Both the position numbers and the translations under genes were made by a program. Shown one piece after another: positions 1-12,476 of a DNA stretch of 64,000 nucleotides (its first letter is position 1; every line of letters starts with the position of its first letter). This DNA comes from Takifugu bimaculatus (taxonomy: Eukaryota; Chordata; Actinopteri; Tetraodontiformes; Tetraodontidae): assembly GCA_004026145.2 (NCBI GenBank), contig CP034979.1:16153720-16217719 (forward strand), in the 5' to 3' direction. Under the pieces are notes generated by a model. The model did not search any database and was not told the origin of the DNA. It saw only the letters and a list, made by a program, of their open reading frames with translations.

Positions 1-785
1 GAGGACGACATGGTCAATGAGGACAGTGGGCCATTGTGTTCATGTTGCAACTCAAATCTCTAAAATTCCAAATCTTTCCAAATCTCATTGAAGCCCAGGG
101 TCGTTTTGTAAAATGCGGATTATGCAAATCAACCGAATGAGGACTAGTAGCCGTGATAAAAGCAGAACCGTGGCGGTCGCGATTTTCTGTTACCCTTTTT
201 ATTAGAATCTCCCAGCACATTAGCATCATTGCTATTAGCATTTTCAAAATCTTGATGGTGCCTTTGATAAAAGACTAAACATATCCAACTCATTGTCTTT
301 ATATTAATCAAAGCTGCTTTCACTCAAGCGTCCCAACATTTTCGCTGAAAGATAATTAGATAATTAGGACGAGCAGATTCATTTACGTGTCGTGTTCCAG
401 GCTGAACTGTTGATGCGAAAGGAGCTTTGTCAACACTCGAGGTCCGTCGCTAATACCCCCCAACTTAACCACTTCCCACCTGGAAGGCGCCGCTTCCTGC
501 GTCCCCACTGCAGGGACAGTGATATTTAAGATTCTCACTTAAATGTCACAGTCAATGAGTTTGACAAAGTTCACCACTCACCTCCGCGAGGGACGCTCTC
601 GGAGGCGCCGTCGGGGGGGTTCGCATTATTTCTGCGTGGCAGACATTTAGAGAAGAGTTTGTGTCAGTCGGGGTCTTGTCCTCCACCCAGGGGAGGCGAC
701 ATAATAAAGGGCAGCGCTCCAGTTCAACTTGATGAAGTCCTAACTGTGCCACCACTTTTGCCTCCTGTCTCGCCCGTGCCGACAG
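1..785. other. 5' flank or intron of the collagen gene, no exon recognised
   Basis: No Gly-X-Y run or other convincing exon was found on either strand. The stretch is probably intron upstream of the exon that opens the triple helix. The preceding amino-terminal domain exons of the collagen would lie outside the window. Confidence 0.5.
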
Positions 786-2186
786 AACGCCTGCAGCGCG
801 TGCCAGGCCAGGGTCCCCGGGCTTCCTGGGCAGAAGGGGGAGAAGGGGTCACCAGGCGAGCAAGGAGTGGAGGGCATTGTCGGAGAAAAGGTACTGGGAG
901 TGCAGCACAGCGTGCCAAATCATCCACCTAATGTGCTGGATTATGTGACTTTTGTTATTCAAACAGGGTGATCCAGGCGTCAGAGGCCCAATGGGAAACC
1001 CGGGGAAGGAAGGCCCGAAGGTAGAGCCCCCCACCCCCACCCCCCACCCCCCCCATCCCCCGTAATTGTGCTCAGTAAAAATGAATCATTGTGCCAGTTT
1101 GTCAGCAACAGCATGAGAAACGTATTAAATTAAAGGTGTTGTGCTGAGAGTTTACATTTGGTAAACAAGTGTTATAGATTACCTTTAGGATCACCTCTGA
1201 AAGCCTGTTCAGCTTCTCCGTGACAACATGACTGCTTTTTACTGTATGGGGTCTCCATGGATGCTGTTGCCATGGATACATTGCTACACGGCGGCGAACT
1301 GGGTTAGGTGGATTTGGGTCTTGCGCAACGAGAGGAAGAAGCTTTCTGAGGTCCGCACCTCACCAATAACATTCACTTGATTTACCTTCCTGCAGGGCGT
1401 TAAAGGGGAGAGAGGGTTCCCAGGGCCAATGGGAGATAAAGGTGATGAGGTGAGTAACACAAATGAATCCAGGATCATCCGGGTGCATGGAAGTCACTTT
1501 GACATTGAGGAGAGCGGATTCTAAAGAATCTGGAATGTCTGCTGGGCTGATAGGCTGTGTATGTTGAAGGTCTGTTTTCAAAGGAAGCCATTAAAAGCAC
1601 TTCCTGTGCGCTGTGCCCCGATCATTTTCACTTCCACAACCTCTTTTCTAAAGTATCCCGACCGAACTTTTGTGCACTTAAAATAATGGCCCTCATTAGA
1701 GGAATTCAGAGGTCCCCTAGTGTGGGGGGGGGGGGGATAGACAGGATCAGCTCCACATGTTAGTTTATCTATTTCACGACTGAGGCTTTATAAGCTGACA
1801 AATATATAAACCCTCACTCAGCAATCCAAACCTTTTTGGTGGGAGGTAACAAATCCATAATTCAATGCTTCCTTCAGGGTCCCGCAGGAGTTCCAGGACT
1901 TCCTGGTGTGGGTGGCCGTGCAGGCTCCCCGGTAAGAGCCCGTCCTTTATGTCACCTAATATTATACAGAATGCTTTCAATGTCTCATAAAGGAAAGTGC
2001 TCTTTTATGGTCACAGGTCTGACATGTGCTTTTTTTTTTCTCTCTCTAAGATCTTTTCTTGAAGCCCATTTCATTATGCTGCTGTCTTTGCAGGGGCTGA
2101 TGGGTAGACCGGGGCCAATGGGCGAATCAGGAAAAAAGGGAGAAAAAGTAAGGATTTATACCCTTTTTTATATTTAATATTGCTAA

Positions 2187-2223
<37 letters not shown>

Positions 2224-5200
2224 ATCAAATTGCTTGTTTCAAACAACCATCCAGGTTCCTTTTTACTGATTTTCTGCCTGTATTTAAAAGATAAATATTG
2301 CACTCACTAACGTGGGCAAATTAAATAAATAAAAAATTCCCCTTTATTGGCATACATTAGTTTGGGAATGTGTTGATAAAAGAATGCTTGTGATTGTGTT
2401 TGGTAGGGAGCTGAAGGGCCTCCTGGCACCCCGGGGCTTCCAGGACCTCCTGTAAGTTTTATTCATGTGCCTTTTTTTTGAAGAAGAAGCCAAAAGTTTT
2501 CTCTCAATCAAATAAAGGTGGATTGTTTTAATTAGGTCTTGATTATAAATATATGTCCCTTTCCACATCCGGAATCACAACTGTAACTTGACTGTAGTAT
2601 TTTCTAAATGCAGACGAGCATCAGTGCTTTTGTATTTTCTCAGCTCGTCACAAAAACGTCATTAAGCGCAAACACGATTAAAAATGGCGGAGTTGTTCTC
2701 CGCCTCGCTTGCTCTCTTCCAAAGGCAAATCTGTAATTCAGCAGAGGTGCCCTCGAATCTGCCGCGGCCCTCCGTCACCCCGCTTTCTTAAGAGGGAGTG
2801 GGGGGGGGGGTGGTGAAAAGGGCGCAGGTAGCTCTCTGTTTCCAAATGAGAATCTTACCTGTCAAGGGACAAATATTCTCAAATGTTCTAATAGAAGCTT
2901 CTGTTGCCTTGATTCCAAACTGGAATCTTTTAACCCTGGTGCTGTTTTGGTGGTGGGGGGATGGGGGGGGGGTGTGTTTTTGTTCATTTTTTCCTTTAAA
3001 CGACTGCTAGGTCAAGGATAACGGCGACAATCTTCCACCATATTTTACCTCTTCTTTACAATTTGCTGCATTCCCTTTTCCTTCCCCAAATGAGCTATTG
3101 ATCTTTCTGATGCACCTTTTAAGGACTAATAGCGTACAACTGCCCGTGATGTAGCGCGCCGTTCTCTGTAAGGAGTCTCGGTGCTGAAAAGTCACAGAAC
3201 ACCGATTTCCTGCTGAATGTGTTCCAGGGTGTACCCTACGTGGAGGGCAACGGGATGAGCGGGCTGTACAAGCTGCAGGTAAAGGCTGCACTCACCTGCA
3301 CAATACAGCACCTTCACTCTTATCAGCAGTCAAGAGAAAATCTATGCTTGTCCATGCGTTTGACCCATATTGTTAAATATCTAGACATAACAAAAAGTGT
3401 GTCTTTTCAGAGCGGCGGAGCTATTTTAGGACCCCCCGGAGCTCCTGGTGCACCGGTAAGGATAATCTTTGCTCTGCCTGAAGCAAATCCTTTACAGTGT
3501 CCGAAGGAGCGATGCCAGCGGGCAGGCGTGCTGATACTGGAGGAGCCGCTAGAACTTAGCCGAGCTGAATAATAAATTAGCCGAGCAGCTCTCCGGCGTT
3601 ATCTCCACGTCTGAGGCCTCGGTACAGTCGGCCGCATCCGGAGAACACAGGCTGGTTGGTTATAGAGCCGGCGAGGGACTCGAGCAGGTGTCTCTCGCAC
3701 GCCTCAAGGCGCGCGGCCTCATTGACAGGCAAAGCGGGCCGCGCGGCGCCGAGCCACTCTGACCCGGGCCGCTTATCAGCGCCGGCCGCTCCCGCTTATC
3801 AGACAGTTTGTAATCTGGTCCAGTCTGGGGAGACTTTCACTTAAAAGGTCTCTGGGGCGCCATCCCACATAACAGTCCACCCGAGGCCACGACATAAATA
3901 AGACGCGCCGATGCCCCTCGCGCGTGAATCAGGGGCGCCGCCGCCACCGCTAAATCCTCTGGATGCTTTTCCCCACGGTCCATCCATCAGTGCCCAACTG
4001 CCGTTGAGAAACCCTCCTGGATGGAAAATATATATGTGTCTCTGTGTATCTTATTTTGTTTGGCTTTCACTAAAGCTTCAACCACACATGCTGAGGTTTG
4101 CTAACGCACGCGCCGTGTAGCACGTACGATCATCGGATTGTTTTGTACACTCCTGTGTCGTCGCCCCACTTATTCTTCATGATGTAAACTGATTTTTTTT
4201 TTTTTTCCACCTTCCTCTTCCAAGGGTCTCAAAGGAGATGGCGGCCCCCCGGTGAGTCGCAGACTTTCTTTCTAGAACACATTATAATGAAGTATTTTGC
4301 CTTTTTGTGTTTTGTACCTGCCTTCCCGGAATAATAGCCAAGCCTGAGTTGCTAGTTGACTTCTGTCAGCGTCTCCTCCTGGTTCTCCACATCATAAGTC
4401 AATAACCCCCCCACCCCCCCAAGGCAGGAGACCATAACTACTCTCAGTAGAGCGCTACCACGCCGCAGAGAATGATCACATCTCCTGCAAACCGCTGTAC
4501 CTTATTGTCTATCGCACCATATTGCGTTGCCGGTGGGAACACGCTCTCTTCTCCTTCACTTCAGACGCAGCATCCACCTCCATCTGCCCCCCCCCCTCAC
4601 CGACGCCCGAAAACAATCCACGCATGCATGGAAACACTTCCACGCTTCCGCTATCAGCGTGAATTCTCTATTCCCACGGGGCCAATTGCATTTCTTATTG
4701 TTTTGTTGCGCAGTGATTTTTCACCGGGATGTTAATTTGACATTTTAATAAATTGTGTGACCGGCTCCGGTGCTGTGGCAGAATTGCCCCAATCCGTCTC
4801 ACAGCTGATCCTCTGGCTGCCCCGTTCTCCCTTTAGCGGCGCTCGCTTATTCATGACAATCTACATGGGTGACGATTACCTGCACAATCCGTCTCTGTCA
4901 GCGCCCGCTGCCCCTTTATTCTCCGTAATGGCCTTTTTCCATGGCAGCTTGAGCAAGATGAGCCAGACAGAGGCCATCAGTAGTTGGAGCATCGCGAATG
5001 GCTCCCTATTTTTAGCGCCCCAAAGCTCATATCATCGCAATTGTCGGTTTTCGCTCTTCTTCTGTCCCATTTGTAGTCTATAAGGTGTGACAGCATGTGA
5101 CATAGATCAAAGTGCGTATGCTCAGGGTGAAGGTAGTGCGCTTTTGGGCCTACGGCGGATGAAAAGTTGTGTTTGCCCTCTGAGAAAATCACGAGCCGCC

Positions 5201-8200
5201 AATGGAATGTGTGGGATTTCAGCGCTTCACAGAATCGTATTTACTTTCAGATGTCCAGTTTTGATCCATGTGAGGTTCCTAGGTGATGGTTGTGGACAGT
5301 TTTATGATAGAATTGGCATTATTTGTTGTTGGCTGCTGCAGGGGGAACCTGGCGCCATGGGATTACCTGGACTTGAAGGCCTACCTGGTGCTAAGGTAGG
5401 TAATCCCGACCTCCAAAAAGCATTTCCTCCAATGTTCTGAATTCCAATGTGTTCTAAATTGCAATGAAACCGCCATCTTGTGCTGGTGATGTCATTGCAA
5501 ACACAAAATGCGCAGTAGTCCCTGAGAATTAGAGCTCCCACTCAACACACATTTACTCAGAAACACTTGTAATACTTTGTTTAAGAACAGGAACAGAAAC
5601 TGCTGAGATATTTCATTCATTATTCTAAATGTGCTTCAGATCAGCTTGTATTAAAGTGCGACATGGAGCAATAATAAGAAATATCAGATCTGGATTCAGT
5701 TGCGTTCTTGCGTTAGCCGCGTGCGCAATGCTTCTGTTTTATTGTTCGATTATGCATGCAGGCGTGAAAGATTGTTGGTTTTTTTTTCTTCTCCTGGCAA
5801 ATTTATTTGCATGTTTGTGGAACATTCAACACCTATGACAGCCAGTAATTTATGCTTCAGAGGGAACTCAGAGGTCTGACATATGCAAAGTGGCGGCTGT
5901 TGAAGCATGATGGAAACAAGTTATTAAAATGGCTGCGTAACCTTGGCTGTTTATTCCAGCGCCGCGTTTGTCCACACAGCAGCTCCACGCTGATTTATGT
6001 TTATTCCTAATTCCATGTGCACGTGATCTGCCATGTGCTTTCTGCCACCTTCAGGGTGATTCTGGGTCGATCGGCCCTCCTGGACTACAAGGTCCTCCGG
6101 TAAGTAAAATATGCAGTATATTTTGAATGATCCGCATCAGTTCATTGATCGTATTGTTCCGATACACTGCGGGCGAGAGGCGGACGCCAGGACGCGACAG
6201 GACCTGGATTAACAACTCTGCCATGCGGTGGTGGTGTTTTTAGTTGATTTCCTTTGCCGCTACAGTTAGCCTGTTGCTATAATCTGAATGAGAGGCTGCG
6301 TAGGTGCTTTGCTGTGGGATGACACCACTGAGGGGGCCTGTCACAACACTGTCGGCTTTGTTCCTTGTTTGTGATCGACAGGGGAAGCCCGGCGCTCGCG
6401 GAGAGCCAGGGATCCCAGGAGAGCCGGTGAGCCACAGCCTCTAACTCTCTTCCACCTGTCATTCCCAGCATCATTCCTTTGTCGCTGCTGACTGACATGT
6501 CGGCTGTCTCTTTTCTTTTTCTTTTTTTTTCCTGACAGGGTGAGCGAGGGCCGCTCGGAGAGACAGGTTTCCCCGGACCTGAGGGACCCCAAGGTGTCGC
6601 TGTAAGGATGCCTCGCGTCGTCTTCGTAGATGTTCGCCAAATCACCGTTCTGTTATATCCAAGGTGGAAACAGGACGCGGAATAACACAGCGTCCTCATA
6701 CTGCGGCGGCGTTGTCACCGTCTCAAACATGATTCAAGGACAATATGATCGCGATACGTATGTTAGCGCTCGCTTGTCTTGTAGACGATTACATCCCACC
6801 ATGTAATTACCATCAAAGATGGCTTCTGTAATTTTTGCTGTAAGTGCACTATGCAGCAGTGTTGGCAGAGCAATCAGGATCATTATCCCTCGGTTGAGAT
6901 ATCTCATTAACTGTGGAGATTACTAAGAGCGCAACGGCGCTGATCCAATCGAAGGTGGGAGCTAATACAAAATGTCTTTGTTTGTGTTGCACTCCTTGAG
7001 CAGGGCAGACCTGGAAGAGACGGAACTCCCGGAATGAAGGTGAGTTGGGCGAACCCGTCGCAAATCCCCTTATAGAAATTGCTTTACATCCGCCGCGGCA
7101 CAAAAAGATGGCACAGCAGATTTTTATCCTCCAGCCTGGAGCTGCAGCATCCCGGGCGCATTAACACTATTTGCATATTTCAGATTTCGATGATAAAAAC
7201 TTAATGAAATCCTGCAAATTTGGGGCTTTGTTGACACTTTTTTTGTCCATCTATATGATATTGTTAACTCTGGCGGTGGTATGATGTGGAGAATGATGTG
7301 AGGTTTTTTCCTCCTCCTTGTTGGAGAACGTGATGGAAAAGCTGCTGCTTTAGGATGACCAGTCAATTACAAGATGCCACTACTGCACGCCGCACCACAG
7401 ATTTCCTGGCATGCGGTACGGTCTGCCGACACCAGAGCGGGAAGTTCTCGTGCCTCCCCGAATGCCCCAGAATTTTGTAACTGTTTTGTTATTAGTTTAG
7501 ATTTTCCACCAATCTTTTTTCATCATTCCATGAAGCCTTTTGCTCTTTCTTCCCCCACCTCCCCACATCTTTCTAGCAGGGTTGCCAGGCGCTTTGCTGA
7601 GGCAACAGTGCCATCTAGCAGGTAGCTGTGTTCCTCCAGCCCTGCTCTGCACACTGCTTCAAGGTTTAATGTAACGCTCGGGGCAGCACATTTCAGCAGG
7701 CGAGGAGATAGATTTAAGTCTCCCATCAGGCACTGGGGAATACAGAGCAGTGGAGATTAAAGCGGGCAGGGGAGAACGGCATCACAGAGAGCGACGCCTG
7801 CGTTAAAAACCGCATCATGCCAGATTGTCTTGTGCACGGCTCCTGTAATCCAGCAGGAAATTGATACAAAGATGCTCCCAGAGGTTTTGCTGTGAACACA
7901 GCAAAGGGAGGCGATGAGGAGTGACAGGGAGGGATTGGAAGACACCAGACGGCGTGACATGAAGCCGCAGACAGGTGGTGTTCTTCTCTCTCTCTGTCTC
8001 TCTCGTGCGGCTCTTCCGTACAGTAGAAAGACATCTGCTAAGAAAGCGCCTCAAATGAAAACAGGCACGAAAGCCAAGAAGCGGTGACATTGCAGAAGGC
8101 GATAGTCTAAACAAGGACTCACACTTGAGCTGAGTCACCCCTGCAACACCCCTGCCAGTATCATCCTAACCGGCAAATCTGTCGACATGTACGAATGCTG

Positions 8201-11200
8201 GATAGTGAGGTGACGATCGTTCGAGCGACAAAGGTCGAGATGGTTCCCCGTGCGTTGCACGAAGCCTTGACGTAAATGTGTTTGTGTGTTAAAAGGGAAC
8301 CACAGGAAGAACTGGGGACAGAGGACCCAAAGGAGAGCGTGTAAGTGGTACCCTAAACACAGGTGTTGATGAATGCTAACAAAGACCTGCACAGACCTGA
8401 TTTTCCCCACATATGTGGCAGCACAGTGAGGCTTTTCTAGCATTTTTAGTGTAATAATTAAGAAAATCTAGTTAGTGTTGTTAGTATTCGGTAATTTAGG
8501 TCACAGAAAGGAATGACATGATGCAACATGGGTTGAAATGTGTCTGGTGCTTTTTTACTGCAGGGGGATCCAGGAATTCCCGGAGGGAGGGGCGTTCAAG
8601 GGGAGAGGGGTCGCGTGGGAGATCCCGGCCCTGTGGGTCCGATGGGACCAGACGGGCGAAAGGGCGAACCCGGTTCTCCGGGACAACTGGAGGATGCCAG
8701 TTTGTTGGTAAGCTGTGGGGACTTGAAAGTGAAGCGAACGTTTGCAGCCGCTTCCTTGAGCTTGTGCGACAAGCTCGGCTCTCTCTCGCCACACGGGGAA
8801 CGCTAACGGATATCAGAGGCATCGCTTCAGCTTGTGCAAAGAGCCGGCCGCTCTCTTTCAGCTTCCCACGTCACAACAAGGTGCCACAAAAGGTCAGAAA
8901 GGGAGAGAAACAGGAGGAGAGGTCCGTAGGCGTGCCTGGAGCTCCGGAGGGCCAGAGGACCACCCCCCACCACCGCGTCTCATAGACATTTTACACAGTC
9001 ATTGCAGTTGTGTAACGTGCACGGCCGAGATGTGAAGCTCATTTGCATGCAATTATTCCAAAGCTCGTCGCGTTGCCGCCGTTGCTGGTGCAGCCTCGGA
9101 AATGTTTAACACCGTGTATTTGGAGGGAGGCCAACCTGAAACAGCGCTTTTCTTAATTACAGAGCGCACCAAGAGAAGCATAGAGACTTATGAATATTTC
9201 TTATAATGATGGCAGTTTTATTCCTTTATGACTCGGAGCTTTGGAGAGCTGTGATAGTGCAGAGCGGGATTTTGCTGGAACTGATCCTTTTGCTCCTTGT
9301 TGCCACACAGGATGATCCCGGCTTCATGGCGGAACTCAGAATATTTATCAGGAAGGAAGTTTTGAAAATCTTTGAAGGTATGACCTCGTTCCATTTGTAC
9401 TGAACTTGCATTCCAGCCAGCTGCTCTTATTTTTTATCCCCCTTCACCCCCCCTCCCTCATTCTGCAGAAAGAATATCGAGCTCTATTACGCTTCAAAAG
9501 ACACCCGCAGGCATCTTAGCATCTAATGGACACGGGCCTCCAGGACCTCCTGGCAAGGAGGGCTTACCAGGCCCACCAGGATTGCCCGGGTCTCCTGGTC
9601 CACAAGGTATGGGCACAGGCATTCCAGAACTTTGACAGCACCTCAGGAAAACAACTGCCTTTCCACTGTTCACCTCAGATTGCTCAGACCTATTAGCGAG
9701 TCTTGTTTAACCCTTCATTGTCCCACGTAACTCCAGTCAATCGTACGTGTGACACCACATTCGTGTTAAAAAGTGCCCGTTAGTCCCGACTACATTCTCC
9801 AGGAAGCAAGACAGGTGCCTCATCTTCAGGGTAGAGAAGCATTGAAACAAGGACTTGGGGTCTGCAGCGGTGGGGGCACCTGGCTTGTGTTTTGTGGGCA
9901 TTCATGGCTATTTTTCTCTCGCTCAGACCCATATATCAATGCAGACTGAGGGGCGGGAAGCAGAGGGAAGGCCAGGAGTGTGGTGCGCTGCAGCTCCCAG
10001 CAAAATATGAAGACAAACAGAAGAATTGGCTGTGAATAAGAGAGAATATTATCAATGTGGACAGGTTAGAGCCCCTGTTGATGCCTCACTCCAGGATAGA
10101 AAGCTTTTAAAGTCCCCAGCAAAGTCCGGAAACAAGGTGGACGTTCTTTATCAAACCACTACAGCCTCGTGACTGCCCGCAAAAGTGGCCATTGCCTGGT
10201 CGTACTCTTAAATCGTAGCTCGCGTCCCGCTGCGCCTGCAGCAGAACTGCATTTACTCCAGTTTTGAAGAGGATTTCTTACGGTTTCCTGCAAACACAGG
10301 AGCTCTCTGAGACCTTTGTGTGACTACCTCAGATGATTCAAGAGCATTTAACCCTCTGCTATCACGTAAAACACAAAAAGCTGCTTTTATAAGAGTGAAT
10401 AATACAGTTAACATAGAAAATTCTCACTATAATACACTGTGCTAATGAAATTTGCAACACTTGGACCCACTGTGGCATGTTTTATTGGTGGTTCTTAAAG
10501 AAAGAAAAGCTCTATTAGAGAAGGGATGTAATATTTCCCTTGAAAATCAAAAATTCTACATGTTCTTAATTTGTGTGTTTGTGTGTGTGTGTGTGTATTC
10601 TTGAAACCAGTCAGCTGAAGAGGGAGTTCGGGGTAATATTTCCTCATTATTTCTCGTTACCCTCCGTTGGACTCTGTTCTCCCCAGGAATATCCAATTTG
10701 ACACGTTCTCCAATGTGCCTAAATGAATTGTTTATAGTGAAAAATAACCCCCTCTTTTTGTCCCCCTCCTCGTAGTTTTGTTTTTCTCCTGAGTGTTAGA
10801 GAAAGCACCAACGGATGCATGACGGAGTGCGTAATCCCTGCTTCCATTTTGCCTTTCCCTGCAATGAAAGTGCTCATGTACAATTCTTTTCACTCATTAC
10901 TTGGAAATTGTAATGAAGGCAGCGCGTGATGTAGAGCTCGATGTTTGAATTTTGATTTCATAACTGCTACTTTTTTGTTTTCATTTTGTATTTCACTGGA
11001 TTCTGTACATCTTGTGTTTCATTAAACGGGTGGGGGGAGGGGTTCCACAGCCGCTCTCCTTCCTGCTCTCCGACATGGAAATCTCAGCAATATTTATCAG
11101 GGTTTTAGTCTCTGATGGAGCAGCTGTTCAGTGAGAGGGGCACAGATGAATAGACAGCGTTGTTAATACTGTTTACAACATGGTTCGAGAGGTGAGAGGC

Positions 11201-12476
11201 TGCACTTTTATTGATCAAACACGAAGAAGAAGGCTTCTTGGGCAATGCCGGTTTTATTTATTAACACATTTTGGCCATTAGGGCCTGAACAAACACCCAT
11301 CGAGTTCACACACGCTGTCATTTTGCCTTTTATCATGAGCGCGCCGATCCAGTGTGCCAGCCAGTCCTCTCACTTTGAGTGCTATTCAGCATTTTCTAAC
11401 TGAAGGTACAGTCCCCTTTTCTCCCTGGAATGTCTCTTCTCTGAATTGTGAGTGCGTTTTATTATGTGACCAAGGGTGGATAGTCCCTCTGTCTCTGAGG
11501 TTCATGTTTGGAGCATTCATAAGAGGCTTTTGCCTTTTTCCTGAGATTTTCTCTGACACGAACGCATCGGAGTATTTCCCTTTTGGCCCAGATACCCCCC
11601 GTCAGCGGGTCTCTGCCCGACACATCCGCTGGTCCCCAGTTACTTTAACTGCCTCGTGGGGGCAATAGTTTCACGGCATCGCAGCCCCTTTCCTGGTACG
11701 CTGCTGTTTTTGAATGCTAATACTTGGCATGAGAGCCTCTGAGCGCATGTAAAGCTGAACTGATCAGCCTTTTTGTGGTCATCATGCAGCAGCCTGTTAC
11801 CATCATGGATGCCAATCATTATGTCTAAATTATGGGATGTATAAAAGCTACTTTCCTGTTTGTTTTCTGGTGATGCTCCCCGTGAATAACACACCTGCGC
11901 CTTGTTGTTGTCGTGAATATCGCCTGTGTTGCATCCACTGCCTCCATGTCTTCTGTGTTTCTGACTACGTGCATCGCTTCAGTGACCCGCATTTCTGACC
12001 TGTGCTGAGAAAAAAAACAAAAATGGCTCTTTTCCTTCAGGGGGAGTTGCAAAGACATCATCCTGTTGCGAGGCCTCGGTGCCACATTCGAACACGAACG
12101 CACAGTCGGTTCATTAGATAGTGATGATTATCATCCGACACGGCACCGCTAGTGTGTTTAGAGTTGCTCCTCCAAGATTGGGCACAGAGCCGACTGTCAT
12201 GATGATGTTCACATCATGTAGATGGTGCTTCAGATGGGTCTCTGGGCAGAAGTGGAGGTTGCAAACGTATCCTCAAGATCGTCTGTATCCTCCTGTTATG
12301 ACACTTGCACTAATTTGACTAACTGTACATGACGGCAGCGCCTTTTTGCACCACCGCCGCCGCCGGATGCTCATCCAGAGTGTTGTGTCTGTCCTCAGGT
12401 TACAGGGGTCAGAAAGGAGAACGAGGCCAGCCGGGTCTGGGGTTACCAGGAGATCCAGGAGACATGGGGCCACCAG
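786..12476 (+). CDS. FACIT-like / non-fibrillar collagen alpha chain, 19 internal exons (partial)
   Basis: This is a collagen chain of the extracellular matrix, seen as Gly-X-Y exons bounded by AG and GT. Exons: 786-890, 967-1020, 1396-1449, 1878-1931, 2094-2147, 2407-2451, 3228-3278, 3411-3455, 4225-4251, 5342-5395, 6055-6099, 6382-6426, 6539-6601, 7004-7039, 8296-8340, 8564-8707, 9311-9377, 9469-9606 and 12399-12476. Many are 45 or 54 bp, as is usual for collagens, and every junction keeps frame. The first exon reads NACSACQARVPGLPGQKG, a Cys-containing lead-in to the triple helix, so upstream exons should encode the amino-terminal domain. The helix is imperfect: exon 3228-3278 has little Gly-X-Y, and 9311-9534 is a hinge of about 45 residues. 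This pattern fits FACIT or similar minor collagens rather than fibrillar ones. I cannot name the paralogue. The carboxyl end is absent, and the gene stops at the gap or is separated by a misplaced contig. Confidence 0.85.
2190..2221. repeat. (TG)n microsatellite in a collagen intron
   Basis: Uninterrupted TG dinucleotide run. Shorter TG runs lie at about 10581-10596 and 13970-13988 in later collagen introns. Confidence 0.9.
9311..9534 (+). other. Non-collagenous hinge of the collagen, possible short coiled coil
   Basis: Exon 9311-9377 and the first half of exon 9469-9606 encode a segment without Gly-X-Y: DDPGFMAELRIFIRKEVLK, then IFEERISSS and a Thr/Ala/Gly-rich linker, before GPPGPPGKEGLPGPPG resumes. 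Hydrophobic residues at roughly three- and four-residue spacing (L, I, V, L, I) within charged sequence suggest an amphipathic helix, as in trimerisation or hinge segments of minor collagens. Assignment as a coiled coil is inference. Confidence 0.6.
9607..12398 (+). other. Long collagen intron without a recognisable exon
   Basis: About 2.8 kb between the hinge exon and the next Gly-X-Y exon. I saw a short TG run near 10581 and A/T-rich sequence, but no Gly-X-Y exon and no transposon I could name. Confidence 0.6.

Noticed and set aside
398..439. Possible short exon between TTCCAG and GTCCGT upstream of the first collagen exon
   Set aside because: The only stop-free frame ends in a phase that does not match the next exon, and the donor is weak.
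659..931. A 90-codon ORF overlapping the first collagen exon
   Set aside because: The splice-bounded collagen frame is a different one, and the ORF spans intron on both sides.
8518..8985. A 155-codon ORF across the 144-bp collagen exon
   Set aside because: It is out of frame with the collagen reading and runs through the intron.
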